Assembly (NCBI RefSeq): GCF_017301635.1
Contig: NZ_CP071091.1
Location: 6,584,001-6,648,000, forward strand
DNA from: Myxococcus landrumus
GTDB taxonomy: Bacteria; Myxococcota; Myxococcia; Myxococcales; Myxococcaceae
Direction: 5' to 3'
DNA length: 64,000 nt
In this document: positions 34,634 through 43,376 of the stretch, one piece after another
Layout of the letters: each line of letters opens with the position of its first letter
Position numbering within the stretch: the first letter of the stretch is position 1
The notes under the pieces: generated by a model
Told to the model about the DNA's origin: nothing
What the model saw: the letters and a program-made list of their open reading frames with translations, nothing else
Database searches by the model: none
Program-made: the position numbers and the translations under genes

Positions 34634-35451
34634 GACGCGGCTCCCGGCTCCAGCTCCACGCGGCGCGCGTCGAGGAAGGCCCGCACCTCCGGCACCTGGG
34701 AGTGGCGGAACTCCTCGCGGGTCCCCACTTGCACGATTCTCCGCTCGGCCAGCATCGCCATCCGGTCCCCCACCGAGAACGCGCTCACCAGGTCATGCGT
34801 CACGACGATGGAGGTGCTGCCCAGCTTCGTCTTCATCGAGTTGATCATCGCGTTGATGGACTGCGTGGTGACCGGGTCCAACCCCGTGGTGGGCTCGTCC
34901 CAGAGGATGACCTCCGGGTTGGTGGCGATGGCGCGCGCCAGCCCCACCCGCTTCTTCATGCCGCCCGACAGGTCCGCGGGCATCAACTGCTCGGTGCCAG
35001 GCAGGTTCACCAGCGCCAGCTTCTCCGCCACCCGCGCACGCACCTCGTCCGGCGTCATCTCCGGGAAGTGCTCCCGCAGCGGATAGGCCACGTTCTCCCC
35101 CACGCACAGCGAGTCGAACAAGGCCGCGCCCTGGAACACCATGGCCACGTGCCGGCGCACCGGGATGAACTCCTCCTCCGAGAAGCGCGTCAGGTCATGG
35201 CCCTGGAAGACGATGCGTCCGTCATCCGGCCGCTGCAACCCGATGAGACACTTGAGCAGCACGCTCTTCCCCGTGCCGGAGCCGCCCAGCACCACCAGCG
35301 TCTCCCCCGCGCGCACCTCCAGCTCCAAATCGTCATACACGCGCTTCGTGCCAAAGGCCTTGCGCAGGTGCTCGAAGTGGATGAGCCGCGTCCCCGGCGT
35401 GGGCCGGTGGAACTCGAAGCTCGGCGCTTCTCTGCGGCGAAGAAAGGGCAT
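34630..35451 (-). CDS. mlaF: MlaF-type ABC transporter ATPase
   Basis: A 273-residue ATP-binding subunit driving lipid movement through MlaE. Motifs: Walker A GGSGTGKS, Q-loop VFQGAALFDSL, signature LSGGMKKRVGLARA, Walker B VILWDEPTTGLDP and the switch His in VVTHD. LSGGMKKR, with Met-Lys-Lys after the signature, is characteristic of MlaF rather than amino-acid importers. An N-terminal extension of about 25 residues precedes the fold. It overlaps mlaD by 4 bp and follows mlaE by 6 bp, so the complex is made from one message. Confidence 0.95.
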   Translation of the reverse strand: MPFLRRREAPSFEFHRPTPGTRLIHFEHLRKAFGTKRVYDDLELEVRAGETLVVLGGSGTGKSVLLKCLIGLQRPDDGRIVFQGHDLTRFSEEEFIPVRRHVAMVFQGAALFDSLCVGENVAYPLREHFPEMTPDEVRARVAEKLALVNLPGTEQLMPADLSGGMKKRVGLARAIATNPEVILWDEPTTGLDPVTTQSINAMINSMKTKLGSTSIVVTHDLVSAFSVGDRMAMLAERRIVQVGTREEFRHSQVPEVRAFLDARRVELEPGAAS

Positions 35452-35457
35452 GGCGCG

Positions 35458-36270
35458 TCACAGGTACAGCGTCACCTTGGTGATGAAGAAGTCCGCCAGA
35501 CACACCGCCACGGAGGTGATGGCCACCGTCTGCGTGGTGGCGCGGCCCACGCCCTCCGTCCCGCCCTCCACTGCCATGCCCTTGAAGCAGCCCACCAGAC
35601 CAATGATGAGGCCGAACACCGCGCCCTTGAACACGCCGGAGAGGAAGTCCTGCATCAGCACCGAGTCCAGCGCGCCGCGGAAGAAGAGGTCCAACGAGAT
35701 GGCGTATTGCGTGTTCACCACCAGCGCGCCCGCCACCAGCCCCACCACGTCCGCGAACACCGTGAGCACGGGCATCACCAACAGACACGCCAGCACCCGG
35801 GGCACCACCAGCTTGCGCAGCGGGTCCGCGCCCAGTGCGCGGATGGCATCCACCTGCTCCGTCACCGTCATGGAGCCCAGCTCCGCCGCCATGCCGCTGC
35901 CCAGCCGCGCGCCCACCGTCAGCGCCGTCAACACGGGCGCCAGCTCCCGGAACAAGGTGAGCACCACCACGCGGCCCACCGTGTACTGCACGCCGAAGCG
36001 CGCCAGGAAGTAGCCGAACTGGAGCGAGATGACCAACCCCGCGAAGGTGGCCGTCAACAACGCGATGGGCAACGAGCGCACCCCCATCGCCTCGACATGA
36101 AAGACAAACGCGCTGACGTTGTACGGCGGCCGCACCGCGCGGCTCATCACCTGCCCCGTCATCACCGCCATCGCCCCCAGCGACTCCAGATGGAACCGCG
36201 CCCGCTCCACCACCCCATGGCGCTCCGTCGTCGGCAGCTCCGACGCCCCCGCTTCGACCGAGGGGCTCAT
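35458..36270 (-). CDS. mlaE: MlaE-type ABC transporter permease
   Basis: A 270-residue membrane permease of the Mla phospholipid transport system. Family landmarks include the amphipathic N-terminal region, five to six membrane helices (IALLTATFAGLVISLQFGYFL; VLTLFRELAPVLTALTVGARLGSGMAAELG; VLACLLVMPVLTVFADVVGLVAGALV) and MTVTEQVDAIRALGADPLRKLVVPRVLA, the cytoplasmic coupling loop conserved in MlaE. It follows the lipoprotein gene with a 4-bp overlap and precedes mlaF by 6 bp. Confidence 0.95.
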   Translation of the reverse strand: MSPSVEAGASELPTTERHGVVERARFHLESLGAMAVMTGQVMSRAVRPPYNVSAFVFHVEAMGVRSLPIALLTATFAGLVISLQFGYFLARFGVQYTVGRVVVLTLFRELAPVLTALTVGARLGSGMAAELGSMTVTEQVDAIRALGADPLRKLVVPRVLACLLVMPVLTVFADVVGLVAGALVVNTQYAISLDLFFRGALDSVLMQDFLSGVFKGAVFGLIIGLVGCFKGMAVEGGTEGVGRATTQTVAITSVAVCLADFFITKVTLYL

Positions 36271-36767
36271 CCCGGGCGCTCCGCCTTGAAGCCCGCGAGC
36301 AGCGCGTCGAAGTCCGCCATCCGCTCCGCGGCCATCCCGGGCGGCGACACATAGGTGAAGTCAAAGACGCAGTTGTCCTTCTTCAACACCACCAGCTCCA
36401 GCTCCACGGGCACCCCGTCCATCTTCGCCAGGAAGCGGCTGCGCAGGGCCTCGCGCCCGTCCATCGTGATGAGCCCTTGAGACACTTCCTGGCGCTCGGT
36501 GAAACCCATCAACAGGTGCCGCGTGAGGACTTGCAGCGACGGGTCATCGTGTCCCTTGCACGTCGCGTTGACGGAGAGCGCGCGGCCCGTGCCCGCCTCC
36601 GAGAAGGCCAGGTCATTGTCCTCCAGCCAGACGCGGCTCCACGCCTTGGGCAGCGGCCCCACGCGGTAGCGCACCTCCGGCTTGGACAACACGGAGTCCT
36701 CGAAGGTCACCCGGTGACAGCCTCCTAATGAGGCCAGCACCACGAGCAGCAGCGTCATCCTCTGCAT
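36267..36767 (-). CDS. Small lipoprotein heading the Mla operon
   Basis: A 166-residue lipoprotein from ATG 36767, with a short signal and lipobox (SLGGC). A second in-frame ATG three codons on (36758) is an alternative start. The mature part is a compact alpha/beta domain with pairs of Cys (NATCKGHDD, KKDNCVFDF) that could form a disulfide. No family name is assigned. Its stop overlaps the mlaE ATG by 4 bp, so it is made in fixed ratio with the transporter. In enterobacteria MlaA or MlaC fills the lipid-shuttling role; this protein resembles neither clearly, but a periplasmic or outer-membrane partner role is plausible. Confidence 0.7.
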   Translation of the reverse strand: MQRMTLLLVVLASLGGCHRVTFEDSVLSKPEVRYRVGPLPKAWSRVWLEDNDLAFSEAGTGRALSVNATCKGHDDPSLQVLTRHLLMGFTERQEVSQGLITMDGREALRSRFLAKMDGVPVELELVVLKKDNCVFDFTYVSPPGMAAERMADFDALLAGFKAERPG

Positions 36768-37130
36768 GGCACCGTTCTTCGCCTTGTCTCTTCCGGCCCC
36801 TGCGGGCCAAGTCATGCGTCACGCCCGCCGATGCCGCAAGCAATTCCGCGCCGTCTCGAAACGTCCACCCCCACGCCGTCTCTCCCACCCTGGGATGACC
36901 AGTAGAGGACACAAGACCTTCAAGGTCCCACCGCCACCCACGCGCCTCGCGCCGGTTATTCCCCCTTCCGGGACGGGCACGCTCGTCCGCCCCGTCCACA
37001 ATCAATCTGGCCCGTCTTGCTCGATTGGGGAGTCCCCGGGGGCGATTCGGGTCCGCATGTTCGTTACAGCACCCCACCGGGACGAGGAGGACAGGCGAGA
37101 CGCCCGCCCGACGAGGCGCGAGGAGGTCAC
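36768..37130. other. Divergent intergenic region (363 bp)
   Basis: This separates the Mla operon from the small membrane-protein gene and should hold both promoters. I see no strong inverted repeat, no clear -35/-10 pair and no credible small gene. Confidence 0.45.
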
Positions 37131-37526
37131 ATGGACGGCGGTCTCGCGGTGTTCGGCTTCGGGCTCTTCCTGCTGTCGATTGCCGCCTTGTACGCGCGCA
37201 CGGGCTACTGGATGGCGGTCTCCGTGCTGGTGCTCGCGCTCATCTCCATGGGGATGGCGTTCAGCGAATCGAAGAAGCTGCGCGCCCTGTCGATGGGGTT
37301 GAGCATCGCGCTGCTGGTGCTCGCGACCGTGGGGCTCGCGGTGGGGACGGTGTGGTGGTTGCCCCTGGGCGCGTTCCTGTTCGCGGTGGCCTACGCCGTG
37401 CTGTGGGCCGAGTACCGCTTCGCCTTCTTCGGCAACGTGAGACAGGCGGACCTGCCCGTGCACCACCCCCACGCGCGGCGGATGCACATGCACTGGCCCT
37501 GGCAGCGGCGCCGCTCGGTGCCGTGA
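37131..37526 (+). CDS. Small membrane protein of unknown function
   Basis: A 131-residue integral membrane protein from ATG 37131 preceded by GAGGTCAC. Four hydrophobic segments are visible: LAVFGFGLFLLSIAALYA, YWMAVSVLVLALISMGMAF, LSMGLSIALLVLATVGLAV and WLPLGAFLFAVAYAVLWAEY. The C-terminal tail is His/Arg-rich (HHPHARRMHMHWPWQRRR), likely cytoplasmic and possibly metal- or acid-lipid-binding. No family recognised. It converges with recF, with a single base between stops. Confidence 0.65.
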   Translation: MDGGLAVFGFGLFLLSIAALYARTGYWMAVSVLVLALISMGMAFSESKKLRALSMGLSIALLVLATVGLAVGTVWWLPLGAFLFAVAYAVLWAEYRFAFFGNVRQADLPVHHPHARRMHMHWPWQRRRSVP

Positions 37527-37527
37527 G

Positions 37528-38667
37528 TCAGCCCGCGTCGGGGGCTTGCAGGTCCTTCAAGGACACCTGCCCCGTCGCCACGGAGAGCCACAGCGTGTCC
37601 TCCGCCGCCGCGCCGCGCACCAGGGAGCCATCCGTGGTGGAGAGGAAGACCTGCGCGCCGCTCCTCGACAGGTAGTCCATCAGGTAGGCGTTGCGCTCCG
37701 GGTCCAACTCGCTCGACACGTCATCCAGCATGAGCAGCGGGAGGAACCCCATGCACGTCTGGAGGTTCTCGATTTCAGCAATCTTCCAGCCGAGCACCAG
37801 CGCCCGCTGCTGCCCCTGGCTCGCGTAGGCCCGCGCGCTGCGGCCGCCCAGCGTCACCGACACGTCGTCCGCGTGAGGCCCCACGGAGGTGAAGCCCCGG
37901 TCCGAGTCCCGGCGCAGTCGCGCGCTGAGCGCCTCACGCAGGGCCAGGGCGAGCGCGGCCTCGTCCGCGCCCGCGAAGTCTCCGCCCAGGTGCGCCGGGT
38001 GATAGCCATACGTGGCCGGGTCCACCGTGCGGCCAATGGAGGCGAAGGTCGCCTGGGCGCGAGGCGCCAGCTCCAACATCAGCGCCCGCCTGCGGGCGTA
38101 GATGCGAGCCCCCGCCTTCGCGAGCGTCTCGTCGTAGGCCTCCAGGTAGGCTGGGTCCACCGCGCCGCCCTCGCGCAGGAGGCGGTTGCGGTTCTTCAGC
38201 GCGCGCGCGTACTCCCGGCTCTCCCGGAGGTAGGCGGGGAAGCGGTTGAACACCGCCCGGTCCAGGAAGCCGCGCCGTGAGTCCGGGCCGCCCTTCACCA
38301 CCTCCAGGTCATCCGGAGTGAAGGCCACCACGGACACGCCGCCGAAGTACTCCTCCAGGCTGGGCGCCTTCTTGCCGTCCACGAAGGCCTGCCGCGTGCC
38401 GCCGCCCACCTCCACGGCGATTTCGCGCTCGGCGCCCTTGAGGAGGAAGCGGCCACTGACGCGTGCTCCCTCGGTGCCCCAGCGCACCAGCTCCGAGAGC
38501 CGCCCGGCGCGCAGCGGTTTGAGCGTGGCCAGGAAGTAGAGCGCCTCCAGCAGGTTCGTCTTGCCCTGCCCGTTCTGCCCCACCGCGATGGTGGCATGGG
38601 CACTGGGCGCGAGCGACACCTGCGCGAGATTGCGGAAGTCTTGGACGTGAAGTGCGAGGAGGCGCAC
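37528..38667 (-). CDS. recF: DNA replication and repair protein RecF
   Basis: A 379-residue SMC-like ATPase that loads RecA at gaps through RecFOR. GTG 38667 is chosen because the protein then begins VRLLALHVQDFRNL, the standard RecF N-terminus. Motifs: Walker A GQNGQGKTNLLEALY, the Arg-rich RRGFLDRAVF, signature-like YASQGQQRALVLGWKIAE and Walker B LLMLDDVSSELDPERN. Length is normal. It follows the PAS histidine kinase by 57 bp on the same strand and is 4.7 kb from dnaN, with unrelated genes between. Confidence 0.95.
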   Translation of the reverse strand: MRLLALHVQDFRNLAQVSLAPSAHATIAVGQNGQGKTNLLEALYFLATLKPLRAGRLSELVRWGTEGARVSGRFLLKGAEREIAVEVGGGTRQAFVDGKKAPSLEEYFGGVSVVAFTPDDLEVVKGGPDSRRGFLDRAVFNRFPAYLRESREYARALKNRNRLLREGGAVDPAYLEAYDETLAKAGARIYARRRALMLELAPRAQATFASIGRTVDPATYGYHPAHLGGDFAGADEAALALALREALSARLRRDSDRGFTSVGPHADDVSVTLGGRSARAYASQGQQRALVLGWKIAEIENLQTCMGFLPLLMLDDVSSELDPERNAYLMDYLSRSGAQVFLSTTDGSLVRGAAAEDTLWLSVATGQVSLKDLQAPDAG

Positions 38668-38724
38668 GGCGCACCCCGTATACCCGCGTCCGCCCCTGCC
38701 CGCCACAGGAGCGGGAGAGGCCCG

Positions 38725-40785
38725 TCAGGACGCCAGCTCCTTGATGGCCTTGATGGCCACGGCCACCGGCCCGGACGGACAGAGCGGCAGCTCCACGGTG
38801 AAGGTGGCCCCCGCCCCCAGTTGGCTGTCCACGTGGATGACGCCCTCCATGGCCTCCACCAGCGTGCGGGTGACGTACAGCCCCAGGCCCAGGCCGCCGT
38901 AGTTCCGCTCGGACACGGCGCGCTCGAACTTGTGGAAGATGCGCGCCTGGGCCTCCGCGCTGATGCCAATGCCCTCGTCGCGCACCCGCAGCCGCGCCCG
39001 TCCGTCATCCACCTCGACGTGCACCTGCACGGGATGGCCCGCGCCGTACTTGAGCGCGTTGGACACCAGGTTCGTCACCACCTGCTCCAGCCGCATCCGG
39101 TCCCACGCGCCGACGATGGACCCGGTACCGGAGACCTCCACGTCGCACTCCGCGCGCTCCGCCTCGGGCTGGAAGCGGGCGGCGACCTCCTGCACCAGCG
39201 CGCGCAGGTCCACCTGCTCGTACTCCAGATTCAGCCGCCCCGTGCCGATGCGGGACACGTCCAGCAGGCCATTCACCAGGTCCGCCAGCCGCATCACCTG
39301 ACGCAGCATGCCCTCCACGTCGCGGGCATGGCGCTGGGACCAGTCGGAGTCCGGGTCCGCCAGCGCGGCGCGCGCGAAGGATTGCAGCCGCAGGCCCAGC
39401 ACCGTCAGCGGTGTCTTGAGCTCATGGCTCGCCACGGACAGGAACTCGTCGCGCACGCGGATGGCGTCCTGGAGCCGCTGCTCCACCGACTTCAAGCGCG
39501 TGATGTCCAGGAAGGGCAGGAGCGTCACCTCGGGGTGCCCGTGCATGGCGGGCAGCACCTCCGAGCAGATGCTGAGCACGAACTGGCCCGCCTTCGTGTG
39601 CCACATGACCTCCATGCCATCCAGCCGCTCGCCTCGCGCCGCGCGCGCGGAGGGCAACAGCTCCGGCCCCAGGCGACGGCCCTGCATGTCCGTCACGTGG
39701 AAGATTTCGCCATACTCGGAGGCGGACACATTGGTGGGCATGGGGCCGCCGTACAGCCGGTCCGCGGCGTCGTTGGAGAAGGTGATGACGCCGGTGTTGG
39801 GCTCGGCCATCACCACGGGCATGGGCATCAAATCCAGCACCGCCTCCAGCCACCGCTGCTGATGCTCCACCGCGTGCCGGGCGAGCACCTGCTCGGTGAC
39901 TTCGAAGGCAAACGTCACAATCCCATCCACCCGACCCTGCTCGTCGAACAACGGCTCATGAGAGAGATTCCAGTACCGCGTCTCCACATGGCCCTTGCCC
40001 GCGTAGTCGATGGTCAACGCATACTCACGCGCCACCACCCGCTCCCCTGTCTTCATCACATTCAGACACAGCGTCACCAGGTCCGGGGCGATGTCTGGAA
40101 CGGCATCCAGCAGCCTGCGCCCCACCAGCTCGCGCCCGCCCAGGAGCCGCTTGAGGAGAGGGCTTGCGAACTCGAAGCGCAAGTCCTGACCGCGCAGCAG
40201 GTCGATGGCCAGCGGGGCCTTGGTGAGCAATTGATAGAGGCGCCGCCGCTCGAGGTGCTCGGCCTCTCGCGCCATCAGCTCCGCCGTCACGTCCTTGTAG
40301 GCCAGGGCGATGTATTGCACCTGGCCCGCGTCGCAGGCCAACGGGAAGCAGGTGCACGAGATGGCGATGCGATGGGCCTGCGTCACCTCGATGTGCTGGA
40401 GCTCCTTCACGTCGTACCAGATGGTGGGCGTCTGGACCGTCTCTCCCTCGAAGGCGCGGTGCAGGAGCAGGTCCAACCCCATCTTCGCCACCAGCTCGTC
40501 GCGAAAGAGGCTGTACTCGGGCGGAGGCACCGAGCCGAACATCGCCCGGTACGCGGGGTTGCTCAGTCGACAGTGCCCCTCCCGGTCGAAAATGGCATAC
40601 GGCACCGGCGAGTGGAGGAAGAGTCCTTCCAATAACGCCAGCGGGTCCGACACCGATGCGAGCTGTTCGCGCAGCGGGGGAGCACCCGATGTGGGACGAA
40701 CGGCCCGATTCGCGCCGTCGCCCCGGCTTCGTCTTACCGCGCCCTGCTTCGCACCCCGAGGGCCACGGCCCTTGCGTGTCGCCAC
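38725..40785 (-). CDS. Multi-PAS sensor histidine kinase
   Basis: A 686-residue soluble kinase with no membrane segment, so it senses a cytoplasmic signal. After a basic N-terminus (about 1-35) come three PAS-like domains (about 45-170, 180-305 and 310-430; for example VPYAIFDREGHCRLSNPAYRAMFG and MPVVMAEPNTGVITFSNDAADRLYGG). The HisKA domain has the phosphoacceptor in SHELKTPLTVLGL (about 455); the HATPase has N box NLVSNALKYG, G1 DEGIGIS, F box FHKFERA and G2 GGLGLGLYV. There is no receiver and no adjacent response regulator, so it is an orphan kinase. Start is GTG 40785. It is followed by recF. Confidence 0.92.
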   Translation of the reverse strand: MATRKGRGPRGAKQGAVRRSRGDGANRAVRPTSGAPPLREQLASVSDPLALLEGLFLHSPVPYAIFDREGHCRLSNPAYRAMFGSVPPPEYSLFRDELVAKMGLDLLLHRAFEGETVQTPTIWYDVKELQHIEVTQAHRIAISCTCFPLACDAGQVQYIALAYKDVTAELMAREAEHLERRRLYQLLTKAPLAIDLLRGQDLRFEFASPLLKRLLGGRELVGRRLLDAVPDIAPDLVTLCLNVMKTGERVVAREYALTIDYAGKGHVETRYWNLSHEPLFDEQGRVDGIVTFAFEVTEQVLARHAVEHQQRWLEAVLDLMPMPVVMAEPNTGVITFSNDAADRLYGGPMPTNVSASEYGEIFHVTDMQGRRLGPELLPSARAARGERLDGMEVMWHTKAGQFVLSICSEVLPAMHGHPEVTLLPFLDITRLKSVEQRLQDAIRVRDEFLSVASHELKTPLTVLGLRLQSFARAALADPDSDWSQRHARDVEGMLRQVMRLADLVNGLLDVSRIGTGRLNLEYEQVDLRALVQEVAARFQPEAERAECDVEVSGTGSIVGAWDRMRLEQVVTNLVSNALKYGAGHPVQVHVEVDDGRARLRVRDEGIGISAEAQARIFHKFERAVSERNYGGLGLGLYVTRTLVEAMEGVIHVDSQLGAGATFTVELPLCPSGPVAVAIKAIKELAS

Positions 40786-40880
40786 GACTCATACGCCTAG
40801 CAAAAGGGAGTCTTTCAGGGCAGCGAGGAAAGGTGCGACACGTCTTGTGGATCACGTCTCGCCGGGCTTTTGTTGACGCC

Positions 40881-41993
40881 ATGGCGGAGCCCCTCAAGTT
40901 CTTCTTCGATGCCCAACTGGTGGAGCGTTTGGGCAAGACCCTCCATCACGCCCATCCAGCCTTCCCCCTCACCACCTTCGTGCGCGAAGCAAGACAGGGT
41001 TTGGAGGAGCACGAGCTCATCGGCCGTGCCCAACACATCCGTCAGGCCATGCACCGCGCGCTCCCGCGCGACTATCCCCAGGCCGTGGACATTCTCATCC
41101 GCTCACTGGGTGAGGAACGAGAGGTGGACCGGGTGGGCGGCATGGCCGTCTTCTTCTATCTGCCCCACACGATGTACGTGTCCGAGCACGGGCTGGAGCA
41201 CTTCGAGGAGTCCATGCGCGCGCAGCACGAGCTCACGCGGCGCTTCACGGCGGAGTACTCCATCCGGCCCTTCATCGAACAGCACCCGGAGAAGACGCTG
41301 GCGCGGCTGCGCGAGTGGACGAAGGACCCCAACGCCCACGTGCGCCGGCTCGTCTCCGAGGGCACCCGTCCGCGCCTGCCGTGGGCCTCGCGCCTGCGCG
41401 CGTTCCAGAAGGACCCGCGTCCGGTGCTGGCGCTGCTGGAGTTGCTCAAGGATGACCCGGAGCTGTACGTGCGCCGTTCGGTGGCCAACAACCTCAACGA
41501 CATCGGCAAGGACCACCCGGAGGTGCTGGTGAAGGTCGCGAAGGCGTGGATGAAGGACGCCACGGCGGAGCGGGAGTGGGTGGTGCGGCACGCGCTGCGC
41601 TTCGCCATCAAGCGGGGAGAGCCCGCCGCGCTGGAGGTGCTGGGCGCGAGCAAGCCCACGGGCATCGAGGTGCGGCCCACGGGCATTCCCCAGCGCGCGA
41701 AGGTGGGCGGCGCCATGGACCTGCGCTTCGTGGTGGTCAACCGCTCCAAGAAGTCCCAGTCGCTCGTGGTGGACCTGGCGGTGCACTTCATGAAGGCGCG
41801 CGGCGAGGCGCCTCAGCCCAAGGTCTTCAAGGTGCGCGAGCTGACGCTCGGCCCCGGACAGGAAGAAGCGGTGGGCAAGCGCGTCTCGCTGGCGCAGCTC
41901 TCCACGCGCCGCCACTACCCGGGGCTCCACCGCATCGAGGCCCGCATCAACGGCCTGGACCTGCCCTTGGGCGAAGTGGACGTGGTGGAGTGA
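40881..41993 (+). CDS. alkC: AlkC-type DNA alkylation repair protein
   Basis: A 370-residue member of the AlkC/AlkD HEAT-repeat glycosylase superfamily. The beginning (MAEPLKFFFDAQLVERLG) and blocks GMAVFFYLPHTMYVSEHGLEHFEESM, FTAEYSIRPFIEQHPE, HVRRLVSEGTRPRLPWASRLRAF and VRRSVANNLNDIGKDHP are characteristic of AlkC. These enzymes excise N3-methyladenine-type lesions. Residues about 265-370 form an extra beta-sandwich (GAMDLRFVVVNRSKKSQSLVVDLAVHF), the Ig-like domain present in a subset of AlkC proteins. It is divergent from the PAS kinase and convergent with the next gene. Confidence 0.87.
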   Translation: MAEPLKFFFDAQLVERLGKTLHHAHPAFPLTTFVREARQGLEEHELIGRAQHIRQAMHRALPRDYPQAVDILIRSLGEEREVDRVGGMAVFFYLPHTMYVSEHGLEHFEESMRAQHELTRRFTAEYSIRPFIEQHPEKTLARLREWTKDPNAHVRRLVSEGTRPRLPWASRLRAFQKDPRPVLALLELLKDDPELYVRRSVANNLNDIGKDHPEVLVKVAKAWMKDATAEREWVVRHALRFAIKRGEPAALEVLGASKPTGIEVRPTGIPQRAKVGGAMDLRFVVVNRSKKSQSLVVDLAVHFMKARGEAPQPKVFKVRELTLGPGQEEAVGKRVSLAQLSTRRHYPGLHRIEARINGLDLPLGEVDVVE

Positions 41994-42000
41994 CGCGTCC

Positions 42001-43215
42001 CTACGCCTGACGCGAGGCCGCGTTCCTCGCGGCCCGCACCAGGGAGGCCAGGTCCTTCACCTCCGGCCCCACGTCGTCGGAGGCGCCGTGCCGCGCGCTC
42101 TCGGGTGAGAACAAGCGGGCGGGTGTCTGCGCCTGTCCGCGCAGGAGGATGAACAGGCGCAGGGCGTCGCGAAGCCGCTCCACGTCCGCGCCCTCCTCGC
42201 CGCCGGCCCGCCGCGCAGCGGTCCACAGCCGAGCCCACGCGGCCTCTTCGTTCCATGCCCCCGAGGGGCGCTCGCGAGACAGCCGCGCCAGCTCCGCGGC
42301 CAGCTCGAGCAGGCCCGCGCGCGCCTCGCTGATGGCCTCACCCGCGAGGAGCCCCGGCCCCGCTTCGGCGCCCCCGCGCGTCCATGCCCCCTCGCGCGCG
42401 GCGAGCCACGCCATCAGCTCCGGCACTTCCACATCGCGAGGCACGAGCGGCGACAGCCGTTCATCCAGCAACACGCGCGCCCTCGCGAGCGCGACGCCAT
42501 GCCAGAAGGCCGCGTGCAGCATCAGCTCCGGCCCGCTGCGGGGCACGTGCAGCGGCGCACGTGAGGCCCGGCGCTCCAGGAAGGCCTTCACCCGCCCGCT
42601 GGTGTCGAAGTGCTCCAGCCGCTCCCACAGCGCCGCGAGCGCGGACGCGGCCAGCGGGAAGGCGCGGCGCAGCTCCCCGGCCTCCGCCTCGTCGAAGGGC
42701 CAGGCCCCCGAGGAGACAGGCCGCTTGAAGATGCGCTCGAACACCTCCGCGGCGGCGCACGCGGCGCGCAGCTCCGGCAGGTTGCGCGGCAAGAGCTCGA
42801 TGGCGCGTGCCCAGGTGCGCCGCCCCAGCAGCGGCCCCGCCTCCAGCACCACCTCCTCCAGTCGCAGCAGCGCCTCCGCCAACGGCACCGGCGCCTCCGC
42901 GCCCGGCAGCCGCTTGGACACCAGACGCTCCACGGCCTCTCGCAGCCGCTCCACCTCCGACATCAGCTTCACGGGCGAGGCGTCGCGCGGCCACCCCTCG
43001 GCGGCGGCGCGGCGCTTCAGCGAGGCCAGCGTGGACTCCACCTCCGGCTGCGCCTGCGCCACCTCGCGCAGCAGCTCGAAGTGGGCGCGCACCCTGTCCT
43101 TCCAGAAGAACGCATCCAGCATGCCCCGCAACGCGTGGTAGCGAAGCCGCGCGGCTTCCAACAGGTCCGCGCGGTCCTCCAACCGAGCGCTCAGGCTGTC
43201 CGGGGGCGAGGCCAC
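42001..43215 (-). CDS. Helical protein of unknown function downstream of dnaN
   Basis: A 404-residue, Leu/Ala/Arg/Glu-rich, predominantly alpha-helical protein with no signal peptide, membrane segment or recognised domain. Heptad-like patterns (LEDRADLLEAARLRYHALRG; LMSEVERLREAVERLVSKRL) suggest helical bundles. GTG 43215 is taken as start; its ribosome-binding site is weak. It follows dnaN by 158 bp on the same strand, so co-transcription is possible, but no role in replication can be claimed. Confidence 0.6.
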   Translation of the reverse strand: MASPPDSLSARLEDRADLLEAARLRYHALRGMLDAFFWKDRVRAHFELLREVAQAQPEVESTLASLKRRAAAEGWPRDASPVKLMSEVERLREAVERLVSKRLPGAEAPVPLAEALLRLEEVVLEAGPLLGRRTWARAIELLPRNLPELRAACAAAEVFERIFKRPVSSGAWPFDEAEAGELRRAFPLAASALAALWERLEHFDTSGRVKAFLERRASRAPLHVPRSGPELMLHAAFWHGVALARARVLLDERLSPLVPRDVEVPELMAWLAAREGAWTRGGAEAGPGLLAGEAISEARAGLLELAAELARLSRERPSGAWNEEAAWARLWTAARRAGGEEGADVERLRDALRLFILLRGQAQTPARLFSPESARHGASDDVGPEVKDLASLVRAARNAASRQA

Positions 43216-43275
43216 GCCCGCACTCTACCGGAAGCCCCTCTCCCACCTGGCGGCCCGAAAGGCCCAAGGCCCTGG

Positions 43276-43376
43276 TCACCACTCCACAAACACGAAGCCC
43301 ATGCGCTCCGCCACGAAGGGCGAGAAGTCGCATGGGCCGGTGAAGCCTTGGCGCGCGGAAAAGGCGCGGTGGCTCA
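43276..43376 (-). pseudogene. Possible C-terminal coding remnant between dnaN and the helical-protein gene
   Basis: On the minus strand, one frame running into a TGA at 43278-43276 reads FTGPCDFSPFVAERMGFVFVEW just before the stop (a string that looks protein-like in composition). There is no credible start between it and the dnaN stop. It may be the tail of a decayed gene, a chance open stretch, or a very short gene with a non-canonical start. Confidence 0.25.
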
